The notes beneath the pieces were generated by a model. It was not told the DNA's origin and searched no databases. It saw nothing but the letters and a program-made list of their open reading frames with translations. From NCBI GenBank assembly GCA_013339895.1, contig JABACO010000015.1:6611642-6675641 (forward strand): a stretch of DNA of 64,000 bases, written 5' to 3'. The DNA is from Ephydatia muelleri. Lineage: Eukaryota; Porifera; Demospongiae; Spongillida; Spongillidae. Shown here one piece after another: positions 14,706-35,200 of the stretch. Position 1 is the first letter of the stretch. Each line of letters begins with the position of its first letter. Made by a program: the position numbers and the translations under genes.

Positions 14706-17135
14706 TTAACGGGATGTGAGGCATCTGTGGCACCCATAGGTCAGGCAGCTGAACAGGCCAGCCAGTATGTACAGCACGTACTGGAGGACAATGAAGAACA
14801 CTGTAGCTCTGTAGATATCTCCTTTACACTCGTTCGTGCCCCCGTTTCCAATGTCCTTCATGATGTAATACGTGCCCAGAGCCAGGACAATGAGGTTGGC
14901 AAGCAACAGGACCAGGAAGACCAGCTCCATCACACCGATGCAATGTGCACTGCGGGAGGAGCCCCTGTTCATTCTGAAACGCCCTCTGTTCCGCCAACAT
15001 GTGAGGGAGGAGCCAATGGTTCTAAACACGGCCTGCAGAGCATACAGGGCACCCCCGCCAATCAAGTACAGGACTATCACACTGTTTGTGCACTTGTCGT
15101 AACTGGATATACCTGGCGAGAGGAGGAGAGGAGGAGGTACAGGGGAAATAGCACTAGTGTTAAGCAATGATCAGGAAGGAGCTCTGTACTTATGTAACGA
15201 ATGACAGCTGTCCTGTCTATTCATTTTCCATGCTTTTAAACCATTCAGTCAGAAATGAAAGGGCGAGGAGGAAGGTGGTTGAGAATGGAGGGAGGAGGGA
15301 GAGAAATGGGGAGAGGAGGGAGGAGAAGGGAGGAAGTAGGATAGTGCGGAGGGAGGGAGAGGGAGGATGAGGGGGAGAAGGAGTAATGGAGGGAGAGTTC
15401 CGAGAGATTAGTAGGAAGTGGATAGGGGGGGTCTACGATGCTTGCTCTGCTTTGTCTTTCCGCTCTTCTGTCTCTCGTCTGTCTTGCTTTTCGTCTTCTT
15501 TCGTTCTTTCGCTGCTTTCTTCCCTTCTCTCTTCTTTCGTCTGCGCGCTTTCTGTTATGGAGGGCAGAGGGAGGGAGGGTACACTACCCTTTCACCTGTG
15601 ATAATCATGGCTATTGGTAGAAAGTAGAATACAAACACGAGCATCACCCAGCAGCCTGCAGATGGAGGGAGGAGTGGATCATTAAAATCAAGCAAGTATA
15701 GATAGCAAAGTTAATATCTGTGCATCACAGTGACAAAGAATATTACAGTCAAAAAAGATAGTGAGAAATCAACACTACTTTAAATCAAGAGGCATTTTGT
15801 ATACCAGCAAACACATTATTCCCTAGTGTGATCTTAAAATATTCACATTACATAAACACACAAGGAACGCATTAAACATGAGATCATCTCACAGAAGACT
15901 CTCAGGTGGAACAATTTAGGCCCAAAACTGAGGCAACACACTTCCCCTTAAAGTGGCAGTAGACACTCCTTTGTAATAAACGTTTGTGGTCAAAGGAAGG
16001 CAAGAAATCAAGCTTAGCTCATGCTGTGTTTAACCCTTAAGTGCTACTCCTATTTTATACACTACCACAGTAAGCAGGCCATAGTCTTCACACCACAACA
16101 AGTCTGGGGACCAGCTTATTCACACCATAACAAGTCTGGGGAGTCTGTGTGGAACCTGCTTACGTACATGCTTAACAAAAGGCGTGTAGGATGAAACTAA
16201 GCGCAGTGACATACGCAAAGGAGACATATAGTGACATTGGTGGGAGTGATGCCATGATGGTGTGAGGGTGTGGATGGATGATGTGATGGTGTGGGTGACT
16301 GCAATGGTATTCACAGCAGCACACATGTTGCTCACGTCCACTCACTGCACAGCGATCCACTGAGGCACCGAAGTCTTCGTTGACGCTCTGCCTTAGACCT
16401 TGCAGACTCGTTTCCACGGCCCCCAAGATGGGCCTCGACGTCCAGTTCCGGATCCGCCGTTTGGAACAGCCTCGGCATCCAGACGTTAGCGTGCATGTAG
16501 CCGCACAGACTGCATGACACGTAGTACTCGAGGCAATGGTCTGCAGAGGCCTTGATGAGGGAAGTCCGGTGGCTTTCCGGTTGTAGGGGCGCTGGGGTAT
16601 TATCCGTGCTGTGGTCTGGAAACAGAAAACTGATGACTGAAAGTAGCGAGATTCTCATCCACGCCTCGTCTATTATGTCCCTGCGCCATCCCATCCTTTC
16701 ACTTTCGCCCCCTCCCCCCCCTCCCCCCCCCCCCCACTCTACATATTGGAGTTTATCTTTGACGAAATCAGTTGCGACGCTCTAGGTTTGTTATATGCAT
16801 GTTGTCGTGATGGACGCTGTACTAGTACTGTATGTAAGCCTGTGGGTCTGGCTGGTCCCTAACCTGGCGACAAGGCTCTATCAGGCGGAAACTGTCCATT
16901 TCTGGGAAGTGAATTGAGGTAGTCATCAGACAGAGGTGGTGCGCTGGGCCCGGCGACCGAGCTGTTGCTACCAACAACGGCATCGTACGAAGGGGGAGGA
17001 GCCCCTGTCAAAAGAAAACAAGAGGTACGTATACGGCATGAAGAAGAGCACTGGGGGTGGGATGGGAGGTGGGGAGGAGAGGGGAACGCGGCAAATACAC
17101 TGGCGCGCTCTGACTGACTCACCTATGCTAGCCAT
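14706..17135 (-). CDS. PPxY-bearing four-TM protein, paralogue A (TMEM272-like)
   Basis: Five exons: 17135-17123, 17004-16864, 16615-16346, 15655-15596 and 15112-14706, with phase-1 introns throughout, giving 296 aa. Exon 2 carries the WW-ligand motif APPPSYDA, and exon 3 encodes a cysteine-containing polar stretch. Exon 4 is one hydrophobic helix ending FLPIAMIIT. Exon 5 holds three more (around LYLIGGGALYALQAV, ELVFLVLLLANLIVLALG and ATVFFIVLQYVLYILAG). This gives a cytosolic proline-rich N-terminus followed by four helices, the plan of TMEM272-like proteins; that name is tentative. PPxY motifs recruit Nedd4-type ubiquitin ligases. The same architecture recurs in the paralogue at 18206-20735. 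A polypurine stretch lies in intron 4. Confidence 0.75.
15262..15410 (+). repeat. Polypurine (GGA-rich) tract in intron 4 of paralogue A
   Basis: About 150 bases are almost pure purine on the plus strand, built from GGAGG and GAGAGG words, followed at 15440-15540 by a pyrimidine-rich stretch (CTCTTCTTTC words). The pair forms a strand-asymmetric block able to take up triplex or G-rich structures. Confidence 0.75.
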
Positions 17136-17444
17136 TATGTATATACAGTAACAACAATTTTACGGCGGGGCTCCTTAATTGCCGTTTCAGACGGAGGGAG
17201 GCCCGGAAATATGCGAATGTTGCAAAATGATTATTTAAATTTCAGGTTGATAAGTCTAGTCAGCAATAAATGGTAAGCATTACATGACAACATACATACA
17301 TAATAATAATAATAATATGCCATCGCATTATACAAGTATAACACGTTTGGAGGAGACTAGACGTAGTTAGAGAACATGTATCACCAAGCTAACAACATTC
17401 AAAGTTCTACAGCATCTACATCTGATTTTGACCAAAGATGTGTT

Positions 17445-17990
17445 TTACGGAGATGGATTTGTACTCCTTTTGCGCATGTAGACCTGAAGTGGCAATCTGA
17501 GGCTGGACATAACACAGAGTGGGCATAGTGATGGTTCACCATCCTGTTCCTTGTGTTTGTGATGTTGATGTATCTTAATGCCTTTTATAGAGTTCGAAGT
17601 AAAGGGACATAGAGGGACAGGGCACGAAAAGTCATTAGGAGGGTGGGTAGCCCTTGCATGTTGACCATGTTTTTGGGTGTTATGACTTCTAAGATATTTC
17701 GCACTTGTGAAATAATTAACAATAGCAGCTATGCTGTAGAGAGGATGCACCCTTGTGGCAGTCTCGCAACATCCTAGCCTTCTCATTTAGCTTTGCTTCC
17801 ATTAAGGCCGCACCATTAAAAAGCGAGGTTCTCCATTGTGACCTCAATACTGCAATTGTTGGAGAGACCAAATGAGGAGAGGTCTTTTGAAACACAGTCC
17901 CTCCATCTAAGTTTTGGTTTATGTTGTGGGCGCTTTGCAGATGAAATTTCCCCAAAAAGTAATTGTTTAGGAAGTCTGTTGTCCTCCATT
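17445..17990 (-). mobile_element. LINE retrotransposon 3' end, degenerate
   Basis: Read on the minus strand, the region holds the typical tail of a non-LTR retrotransposon reverse-transcriptase ORF. There is a KPKLRWRDCVSKDL block, then GLSNN, then a helix-rich stretch (EAKLNEKARMLRDC), and finally a C-terminal zinc knuckle: CPVPLCPFTSNSIKGIKIH, then QHHKH. The blocks are in different frames, so the copy is dead. It sits between the two four-TM paralogues and abuts ATAC and CA microsatellites at 17994-18190, a common 3' end arrangement for such elements. The RT domain itself is not present. Confidence 0.65.
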
Positions 17991-17993
17991 CTA

Positions 17994-18100
17994 TACATAC
18001 ATACATACATACATACATACATACATACATACATACATACATACATACATACATACATACATACAAACATGAACACACACACACATACACACATGTGCAC

Positions 18101-18188
<88 letters not shown>

Positions 18189-18190
18189 AC
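17994..18190. repeat. ATAC tetranucleotide and CA dinucleotide microsatellites
   Basis: (ATAC)n runs from about 17994 to 18066, then a mixed CA/CG spacer, then pure (CA)n to about 18190. Confidence 0.95.
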
Positions 18191-18205
18191 ACCCTGATAG
18201 CTCAG

Positions 18206-20735
18206 TCATTGAAAAGCTCTCTGACTGCAGTAGGAGAGGCAGCAGAAGAGGCACGATAGCACATACAGTAAATACTGGAGGAACATATATGATACAGTCA
18301 CGTAATAGTAGTTGCGATGCTGTTCAGGGCAATAGTTCATTCCATGAGGGAGATTCTTAAACATAAAGTACGAGGCCACACCCAGCAGTGCCAGGTTGGC
18401 GATCACACATAGGGCCACGAAGATCTCAAAGAGGCATATGCACACCTTGCTCTGGTACCGTGGGGCGGAGCCACCACGCCCCCTGTTCCTGCAGCAGGTG
18501 AGGATGGAGGTGATGGTCCTGAAGCACACCAGGAGGCCCAGGAGGCCACCTCCCACACCAAGGTACCGGGGGAGGAGCCGAGAAATGGTGGAACTGGTAC
18601 AGAAATTGTAGCTCAAAAGGCCTGGTGTGGAGGGAGGGAGGAGAAGAGGAGGGGGAGGAGGAAGGAACAGAGGGAGGGAGGACTATCATTTTCAGTTACA
18701 CACTATTACACAACCATAAAACACTGAAAGCAACAGTCTTGGTACGGCAGTCCTGTTTGTTGCTTACATCCCGTAACAATGTTGTAAGGCGCCTACCTGG
18801 TCAACATGCACACACGCACACACACAAACACACACACACACACACACACAACACACACACACACATCCTCTCATTGTACATACACATGCACTCACAGATG
18901 CACTACATGTACCATTCACTCTAACTTACAACTCACATGCAAACACACACACACAAAAACACCCAAACACATACGAGGTGTCATGTAGTCTTACACTACC
19001 ATCAACAACGCTACTCAGCCAACAGGTACCAGGCTCCAGGATGTGACACTAACACATGAAGCTTTAGGCCATGGAGTCCCACATTGAAAGATAGTCACAC
19101 GTGATCTAATAACTCTTTTAATAATGTGTTAACACATCAGATGGTAGGAGTTCTACCTCCCTACGTGATGACAGCAGGGATTTTCCCCTGTTTAATTGCC
19201 CCCATGTTTATGCACTACTTTTCACAGCAACCTACATGTATAGTTCCATTCTTACTTGCTCAAAGTGTTTAATGCTATGTGGTTAATCACACGGCAATTG
19301 GATTATCCATCCAGGTACTAATGTGCTAGCCAACTCTATACAGTGCTCACTTGTGATAATCATGGCCACCGGTAGCAGGAGAAAGGCTGCTACCAGCACA
19401 GCACCGCAGCCTGTAAGGAGAGAGGGAGGGGCATGTGAGCATATGGTCATGTGACAGCTATGCCACGCCTTATATGGCTCCCCCAATGCATTATGTAACC
19501 ATGCATTTAAATTAGATAGGTCACATGACATGCCAGCTAAGGTCTTATGACATATTTCTTACAACATAAGCATGAACTGATGCAACAGGACATCAGGTTC
19601 CCAGGGTTTTCATTCCTGTGATGTCCACATGATTGGCTGTACAGCTTGGCTGGTATGCTGTAGGATACATAACTTTCCACCATGCCTTTGTGATCTGCTG
19701 CAGCTGGAATGGGTGCAGTTGTGGAAATGCCTAAGACAGGTGGAGCTGAGGATGGAAGTGGAGGTGTGTGAGTGTGGAAGAGGTGTGTGAGGGTGGAAGA
19801 GATGAGGTGATGGTGGAAGAGGTAAGGTGAGGGTGGAGAGGTGTGAGGGTGGGAGAGGTGAGGGTGGGAGAGGTGTGTGAGGGTGGAAGAGGTGAGGTGA
19901 GGTGGAAGAGATGAGATGAGGGTGGGAGAGATGTGTGAGGGTGGGAGAGGTGTGAGGGTGTGAGAGTGGGAGAGGTGCGAGGGTGGGAGAGGTGTGTGAG
20001 AGTGGAAGAGGTGACGGTGGAAGAGATGAGGTGAAGTGGAGGAGGTGATGTGAAGGTGGAAGATGTAGGGTGGAAGAGGTGGAGGTGAGGTGAAGAGAGG
20101 CAAGGGAGGAGGAGAATCAGACAATAGTTATATGATTTGCAGATGGTACAGGGTCAGTATGTAGGTGATGTCACAGGTTCCCAAGTGAATTAACAGTACT
20201 TGCAACTAATTTCTGTTTGTTCATCGTTAAGTGCTCACCCCCTCACTCTGGCTCCATGCACCCACCCTCCTGCATTCTGGTTCACACTTAACTTGGTCAC
20301 TGCACTCAGTAACCACACTCGATTACTTCATTCGGGGATTTACGTCCAGGAATTGTGTATCCTCGCGCGTGTAATGCGCTCGTGTCGCGTATACATATGT
20401 GGATGTCTATCTCTGTGTAGACTACCAAGGGTAGTTAGGTTACAGCATAGATATTGGAATTCCAATATCTATGGCTACAGCATTTTGTAGCGTTGCATAT
20501 GAAAGGACAACTTCGCTCACCAGCTGCTGTCACTGTGCCGTATCCCTGCCAGCCACGCTGCGCCTCCAGCGGTGGTGCGCTTGGAGCGGGAGGGTTCCGC
20601 TCAAACGTCATCACCGGAGCAGGCCTTGACTGTTGAAGAGCTACATCGTAAGGCGGTGGGAGTTCTAAAGTTCGACGATGAGAAGGCGAGGTTAGGATTT
20701 TTAGAAAGCGAGATCGTGGCCAGCTCACCTGCCAT
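18206..20735 (-). CDS. PPxY-bearing four-TM protein, paralogue B (TMEM272-like)
   Basis: Five exons: 20735-20729, 20664-20521, 19730-19563, 19410-19351 and 18621-18206. All introns are phase 1 and the total is 264 aa. Exon 2 carries ELPPPYDVAL, a PPPY motif in the same place as PPSY in paralogue A. Exon 4 is a hydrophobic helix ending LLLPVAMIIT. Exon 5 has three helices with family blocks RNRGRGG after the first, LCVIANLALLGVASYFMF, and FLQYLLYVLSCLF. The small first exon (Met plus one codon and a base) and the intron phases match paralogue A exactly, so the two arose by tandem duplication. Exon 3 has little sequence in common with its counterpart. The function is unknown; a membrane adaptor for WW-domain proteins is a guess. 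Confidence 0.75.
18807..18865. repeat. CA microsatellite
   Basis: (CA)n interrupted by single-base changes, in the fourth intron of paralogue B. Confidence 0.85.
19740..20095 (+). repeat. GGTGAGGGTGGAAGA-type minisatellite
   Basis: About 350 bases of irregular repeats built from GAGGGTGG(A/G)AGAGGTG words in intron 2 of paralogue B, between exons 2 and 3. On the minus (coding) strand it is a CA/CT-rich block. Many units contain GGTGAG on the plus strand. Confidence 0.85.
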
Positions 20736-21408
20736 GGATTGCTGACTTGCTAGAGTTTATTTATGGTACTACATACAGTGTGCTTATTGTATATACATGA
20801 AAACCATGCTTTCGTGCAATATAAGGAATGAGGGGAGTGCCCGGCCCGCGTGCAATGACAAAATTAATTGTCTCGCAGGTCTGTAATAATAAACATTGTC
20901 GTCGAGTCCGTTTCTACGCAGTTTGTCGGTGGTATAAAAGCAATACAAGATTGCAAGACTAGCCCAATTCCAAGCATTTTGTATCTTTGACTTGTGGCGT
21001 GTTTACGCATAGATAGTATATTATACAGAGGAGCTCGTTCATCAAAGGGGCGTGTACCTTGCAGTGTCACTCTGGACTAGAAAGCATCTAGTTGATCAAT
21101 ATCATTTAACTTCATCATTTAACTCGTATTGTGCATTTTGCAATTTGCTCTATATCGAATATTTGATGTACTAATAGACCCTTCCCTTTAAGAAGAACTC
21201 CGGACGTGACATCACTAATCAACGTACTTCACGAATTGGGTTAAGTATACGTTAATGAGTGATGTCACGTCCGGAGTAACATTTAGACGTTATGTAATAC
21301 TATGTAATACTTTATATTATACTATCTATGGTTTACGTAAAGATAATGTCACCTGGGAGACACGCGATCAACGTGTAAAAATCCGCATGGAGGGAACGAG
21401 GATACAAC
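20736..21408. promoter_or_regulatory. Divergent intergenic region with a strong hairpin (21197-21277)
   Basis: This stretch separates the divergently transcribed paralogue B and MTBP genes and so should hold both promoters. It contains a near-perfect inverted repeat: 21197-21226 (starting ACTCCGGACGTGACATCACT) and 21248-21277 (its reverse complement with one or two mismatches). The arms carry TGACATCA/TGATGTCA, close to a CRE/AP-1-type core. The arms and loop could equally be the ends of a tiny MITE. Confidence 0.5.
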
Positions 21409-28996
<7,588 letters not shown>

Positions 28997-29020
28997 TGGA
29001 TACATGTTTAATGCTGATGT

Positions 29021-30135
<1,115 letters not shown>

Positions 30136-31995
30136 TTGATTTTGTTGTGTTTTTGCAGTGTTACCTACCGAAGACTGCAAAGGTTTCACTTTATAATCAA
30201 CGGGCGTGCCACAGAGAGCCTTTTCATCAAAATCAAAGCAAGAATGACATCAAAAACGAACTGCGTATACGGCTGCAGTATGTGGGGAGTCATTGAGCAC
30301 TTCATTACATTCAGTATGCTCCTCCTCGCAATAGCATATCAAGTAATGGGCCTTTTGCACAGCTCCAGTTATAGGCACTCTGCAAACGTGAGGGTCGGGC
30401 TCTGCAAGGCTACACTAAGGGAATTCAAAAGGGATTTGACATCCATGATGGGCATTTTACAAAAGGGTTAGATACAGCCTCTGCAAAAGTATAATTCTTT
30501 GCAAGCAATTAACTTGCCACTCAGTATTCAGTATGAGATTAGGCGCAACAGCTGCTGTCAGCGGTGAAGCGAAGGAAGAGTGTATTTCCCCACAAAACGA
30601 AGAGGCAATCCCACCAACATGACGTTACTATATACATAGATTCATGCAACACAAGTTCTGCTTTCAAATCTCACCAGACTAGGTTTGTAAGTATATTTAA
30701 ATATATTTATTCTTTAAAGCACATTGCAATCTACTTTGCTGCACATTATCTGAAAGCACAGACAGCAGTAAGATCTGTTGTAATATGTTTCTTTTCGCTG
30801 ATGACACCAGAGGGCAACAAATTAAAAATTGGAATCTTGGTTTGTGAAACTTGCTGGTTTACCACAAACAGCATAGCTTTAAACACTTTCTATATGATGT
30901 TCAGACCATTTTTCTGCAATGGAATCAGGAGTGCATGCCTATCACTGAGAAACTTACTGCACTTGAATCAGAAGGAATAAATATCTCTGTGTTACTACTG
31001 CATGATGGCTGACAACTAAGGTCTTCTTAAAGGTGGTAATAAGGATGATGCCTTTAACAAGAAAGGGGTATTCCTACTGGAAAAGCTCAGTCCATGCTGA
31101 AGGCAAGGCCATACAGGAACGTGTTATCAACAATAATATCTATAATTCGTTGCATGTCTTGGAAGGCAGGTACTGGTCCATTGCACAGTTGCCATAAGCC
31201 ATGAGACACAACAGGTGCAGACAACAAGGGAGAATTTGTTACAACTTCTGAATGTACTTGCTGAATATATTGAAGGCCCCCAAAGATCAATGACAAAACA
31301 CCCAAGACACATATTCTAGCCCAGACATACAAAATGAAATTCTTGGCATTATGCCACTCTCTCCTACCAAGTGTATTGAATGAAGTTGCAGGGAAGTATT
31401 TTACCATTATGATACGGCACTGATATCTCAGTCTAACACAGAACAGATGGTTTTTTTGTTTGCACTATTATAAATTTGAAGTTCAAAAAGAATTTAAAGC
31501 CTTGATACTACAGATGCAACATTTTTAGAATAGTTCAGAACATATTGTTCCGCACGTGGTCAGTGCTATACAATGATGTAGGTAACATGGCAGGAATAAG
31601 GCCAGGTCTCCCCAATAATTTATCTTGAACCCAGAGCATTATACAAAGACAGCTATGGCCATGCCCTCATCTTGGCAGGATACACTGAAAAGCATCAAAG
31701 TGATGGAGAAACGTCTTGAAACTGCAGATGAAATCACCAACAAATTATGTGATACTGGCCCCTTCTCTGAGATAGTTCAAGTGCTTATGCTTTGTAATGC
31801 AGGTATCTTTGTTGCTGCGTCAGCAGACATGAAAGACCAACTCACCATCTGCAGTCCTTGTCACCTGAAAAACGATCTTCTGTAGCTGTCGAATTTAGTG
31901 TTATCTTAATTCTTGTCATGACAGCAACCTACACAACAGGTGAGAGAAGCTTCAGTGCCCCACTACGTAGATTGAAAACCTTCAATAGGCCGTCT
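30136..31995 (+). mobile_element. Decayed hAT-type DNA transposon
   Basis: The 3' half holds transposase relics in several frames. There is YGHALILA (about 31640), then, shifted, DTLKSIKVMEKRLETADEI (31679-31735), and finally TYTTGERSFSAPLRRLKTF (31928-31985), which is the C-terminal dimerisation block of hAT transposases (usual form ERSFSxLRRLKTYLR). Stops and frameshifts separate them, so the copy is inactive. The region 30136-31400 has short open frames but nothing I can assign; it may be the rest of the same element. The relic ends exactly where the large tandem duplication begins. Confidence 0.65.
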
Positions 31996-32252
31996 ACGGC
32001 GGGGAGGCGGCCACGTTTGCACGTGGTCTCGTTCCCAGGCTTCGGGTAAGCGAGTTTGTTTATTCGAGAAATTAGAATAGCACTATAGCTCTCCTTGAAA
32101 GCGAGATCGTCGTGTACAGCGCCACCAGGATAACTAGAAGTACGTTGTGATTTTTGAGCTAGTGGTGGAAAGTTTGTGTAGTAGTATCAAAAAGGGCGTG
32201 GTCTTAAGCAAGCAATCTTCCTTCAAGGTCTGTTCAAGCGAAAGTAGACAGT

Positions 32253-35200
32253 ATGAGCGGGCGCACTGATCGTAAGTTGTCTCTTTGGCTGAAAACTGCA
32301 GCGTTGATTCGTAGACGTGTGTGTGTTGCCGATGTGGAGCTCCGACATTCAGATACAGGGAGGGGCTTGATTAAAGGCATGATCATCGCAGCCCTTGATG
32401 ATCGTACAGTCTTAACCTGCTCTAGCGTCCTCTAGCCGGTTCTGACCGATTTGTATATATACAATGTACTATTATTCGACATGCATTTACACCATCATCA
32501 GTATATCAGGAACTCTGATCACTTGGGGAGGTTAGACTGTATAGAATATAGCTTGAGGCCTGTCGGGGACGTTTATCCAGAGATAATTATCGCTGGTTTA
32601 TCACAGCGTGCGTTCATCCAGCTAATATAGCCCTAGAAAAATTTTATTCTATTTTTTATTCTATTTGCAGGTTTCTAGGGATAATAGCTGAGCGTGTTAT
32701 TCTACATACTGCGTGATTATTACCCTATGCTGAACAGCTATTTCTATAAATTGACTATAATCTCATTTCAGTTAAGCCACTTACACTTTAAAAGCATAAA
32801 TTATACTAGCGTCTACCTCTATTTTATTCTATTGCATAGAATAAAGCTACAAATTTTTACTATTTATGTATCCCCGCAATCGCACTGCCTTAGTTCCGCT
32901 ACAGCTTCCGCTCTTAACATTTTGTTTGGGATTCTATCTGTAGTGTGATGCTGTATACAATATCTGTGCACTGGATGTCTCAAAGAAACGTGGTTTTCAC
33001 GATATTCTAAGTTAAAGTTTTTAATTCTATTTTTTATTCTATTTGAGAATTTCTAGGGATAGCCTCCCCTGCCCCTTTGATTGACACTTACGTTACGCAT
33101 ATGAACCCGTCTTGTTTATAAAATGGTATGTTACGTTGGAAATGATCCCTTGCCGCTCTCCTATGCCCCCAGATAGAGATTTCAAGCTTGTCTGTCTTTC
33201 GGATGTTGTGTATCAGATATACAGCAATGTGTATGTGCTCATGAGAGGCTATTAATAGCCTATGGACAGAATGTTCTACATCCTCTAGGTTCACCAGTTT
33301 CCACGGAGCTGCTCGCTTTTCGGAGGCACTACAGTGACCTGGTGGGCTCCATTCAGGATCCTGAGGATCTGTCAGGGACTCTGTATTCGAAGAACATTAT
33401 ATCTCAGGGTGTGAGGGACCAGATACAGGAGCCCCATGGTCCGACTAAACGGAGGAAATGTGAGACCCTCATCAATGCAGTGGAGACCAGCATCTCAACA
33501 AACCCTCAAGCACTCCATGTGTTCATTGGCGTATTGGAATCAATGCCTTACATCACAGCCCTTGCTGATACAATGGTCAGCACTGTAGGTGGGTTCTCCG
33601 TGGACATTAGTGGCGAAGTTAGTTACTACATCCTTCTGTGAGGTTACATATAAGCCACCGCATATTTAATACGCTGTGAAGCTGGGAAGATAGAAATTTG
33701 TATGCATGTTATCTGGCAGCTGATCATAAGAATGGAGAATGACAATAGATGTTACAAATTGTGGTATTTTAATACGTGTACAAGGAAGTTATGAGTGTTA
33801 TAGCTTTCAGCTGCATCTAACTTATTGCTTTTATGCTTGTAGTGCGACCTGGGTGGTTTATACTGGGGCATAGATAGGATAAGGGAGTGCGTGTAAGTAA
33901 GTTGTAGGACAAGTGGCGTCTTTATAGTTTAGGGGATGTTGGGGTTAAAGAGATACGCTCCTCTGCAGGGTGTGTGTGTGTGGGGGCGGACCTGTGAGCA
34001 CTGTGCACAGGGTTCGTCAGGTCCGATCCCCAAAGGTCGGAGAAGGTGATCCTGTACACACCCCAAACATAGGAGCTAGTTATTTATATTTCTTAGGGAG
34101 TGAATCTAATTAAGACACCCAACAAAAAACCCAATTCAGATGAATACACTCATAAGAGTTGGTAATAATGGTTCTGTTTATCTGATGTGTAGAGTTTAAT
34201 AAATTACCTATGAGGTCACCGAATGTTCAGTGCTACACTGCATCTGTTGGTACTATCACACACCTAATGATGACTGATCTGCACACCCTAATGATAACTG
34301 ATCTGCACACCCTAATGATGACTGATCTGCACACCCTAATGATGACTGATCTGCACACCCTAATGATGACTGATCTGCACACCCTAATGATGACTGACCT
34401 GCACACCCTAATGATGACATATCTGCACACCCTAATGATGACATATCTGCACACCCCTAATGATGTCTGTATTATCCAATGTTAGGAGACATAGGTCTTC
34501 ACAATGTAGCTAAAAGATGTGTCACAGTAGATCAAGCATTGAGATGTACATGCCCGTCATTTTCAGCCTTGCTTAACGAGAAACAAGTCCAGAGCAAGTG
34601 GCTTGACTCAGGGATTGGAGAGGAACGAATGTCACACAATGGTAGGGTAACAACTTAACATGATGGAGGGTAGAATGTGGTGCCAACATTTGCAGTGGAC
34701 CTTTCCGATGAACCAGACTGTGATGATCCAGCATCTCAGGACACAACAGAATTGAGGAGACGGAAGTTGAGCTCCACAGGTTAGTTAGTGTAATGAATAA
34801 ACCTCTTTTGCCTATTGGCATGGGTAGATAGCCACTGTGTTTGACTGTTCTTTCATATTCTTCTGTTATGCTGTCATATTTTGAAACAAACAAAAGGTGT
34901 GCATTTGTATTGTCTTCAAACAACATGAAAGGTTTCTTAAACATCAAACATGTGTTTTGATGGAAGTCTGACTTTCAGAGGATACAATGTAAAAATACCA
35001 GTACTTAATGTGTAATTCTTTGCAGTGATTTTGAACCACAATTGCAGAACTGTGCAGTAATTAACACAAGTAAATCAATGTTCTCTATTGGAAAGTGATT
35101 TGGATGGGGAATGGGGTGATACAATAAACCAAGGAAGCAAGGTACAGTGGAGTTTGATAGGATGCCGCAATGAAAAATTTGCAAATGCAGACATTTCTTG

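Noticed and set aside
18190-18235. tRNA-like A box (GATAGCTCAGTCATTG), possible tRNA-derived SINE
   Set aside because: The string is mostly the antisense of the last codons of paralogue B, and no B box or cloverleaf follows.
31087-31407. Minus-strand frame of 106 codons with hydrophobic stretches
   Set aside because: It lies in the decayed transposon region, has no splice signals or domain, and is probably antisense of a relic.
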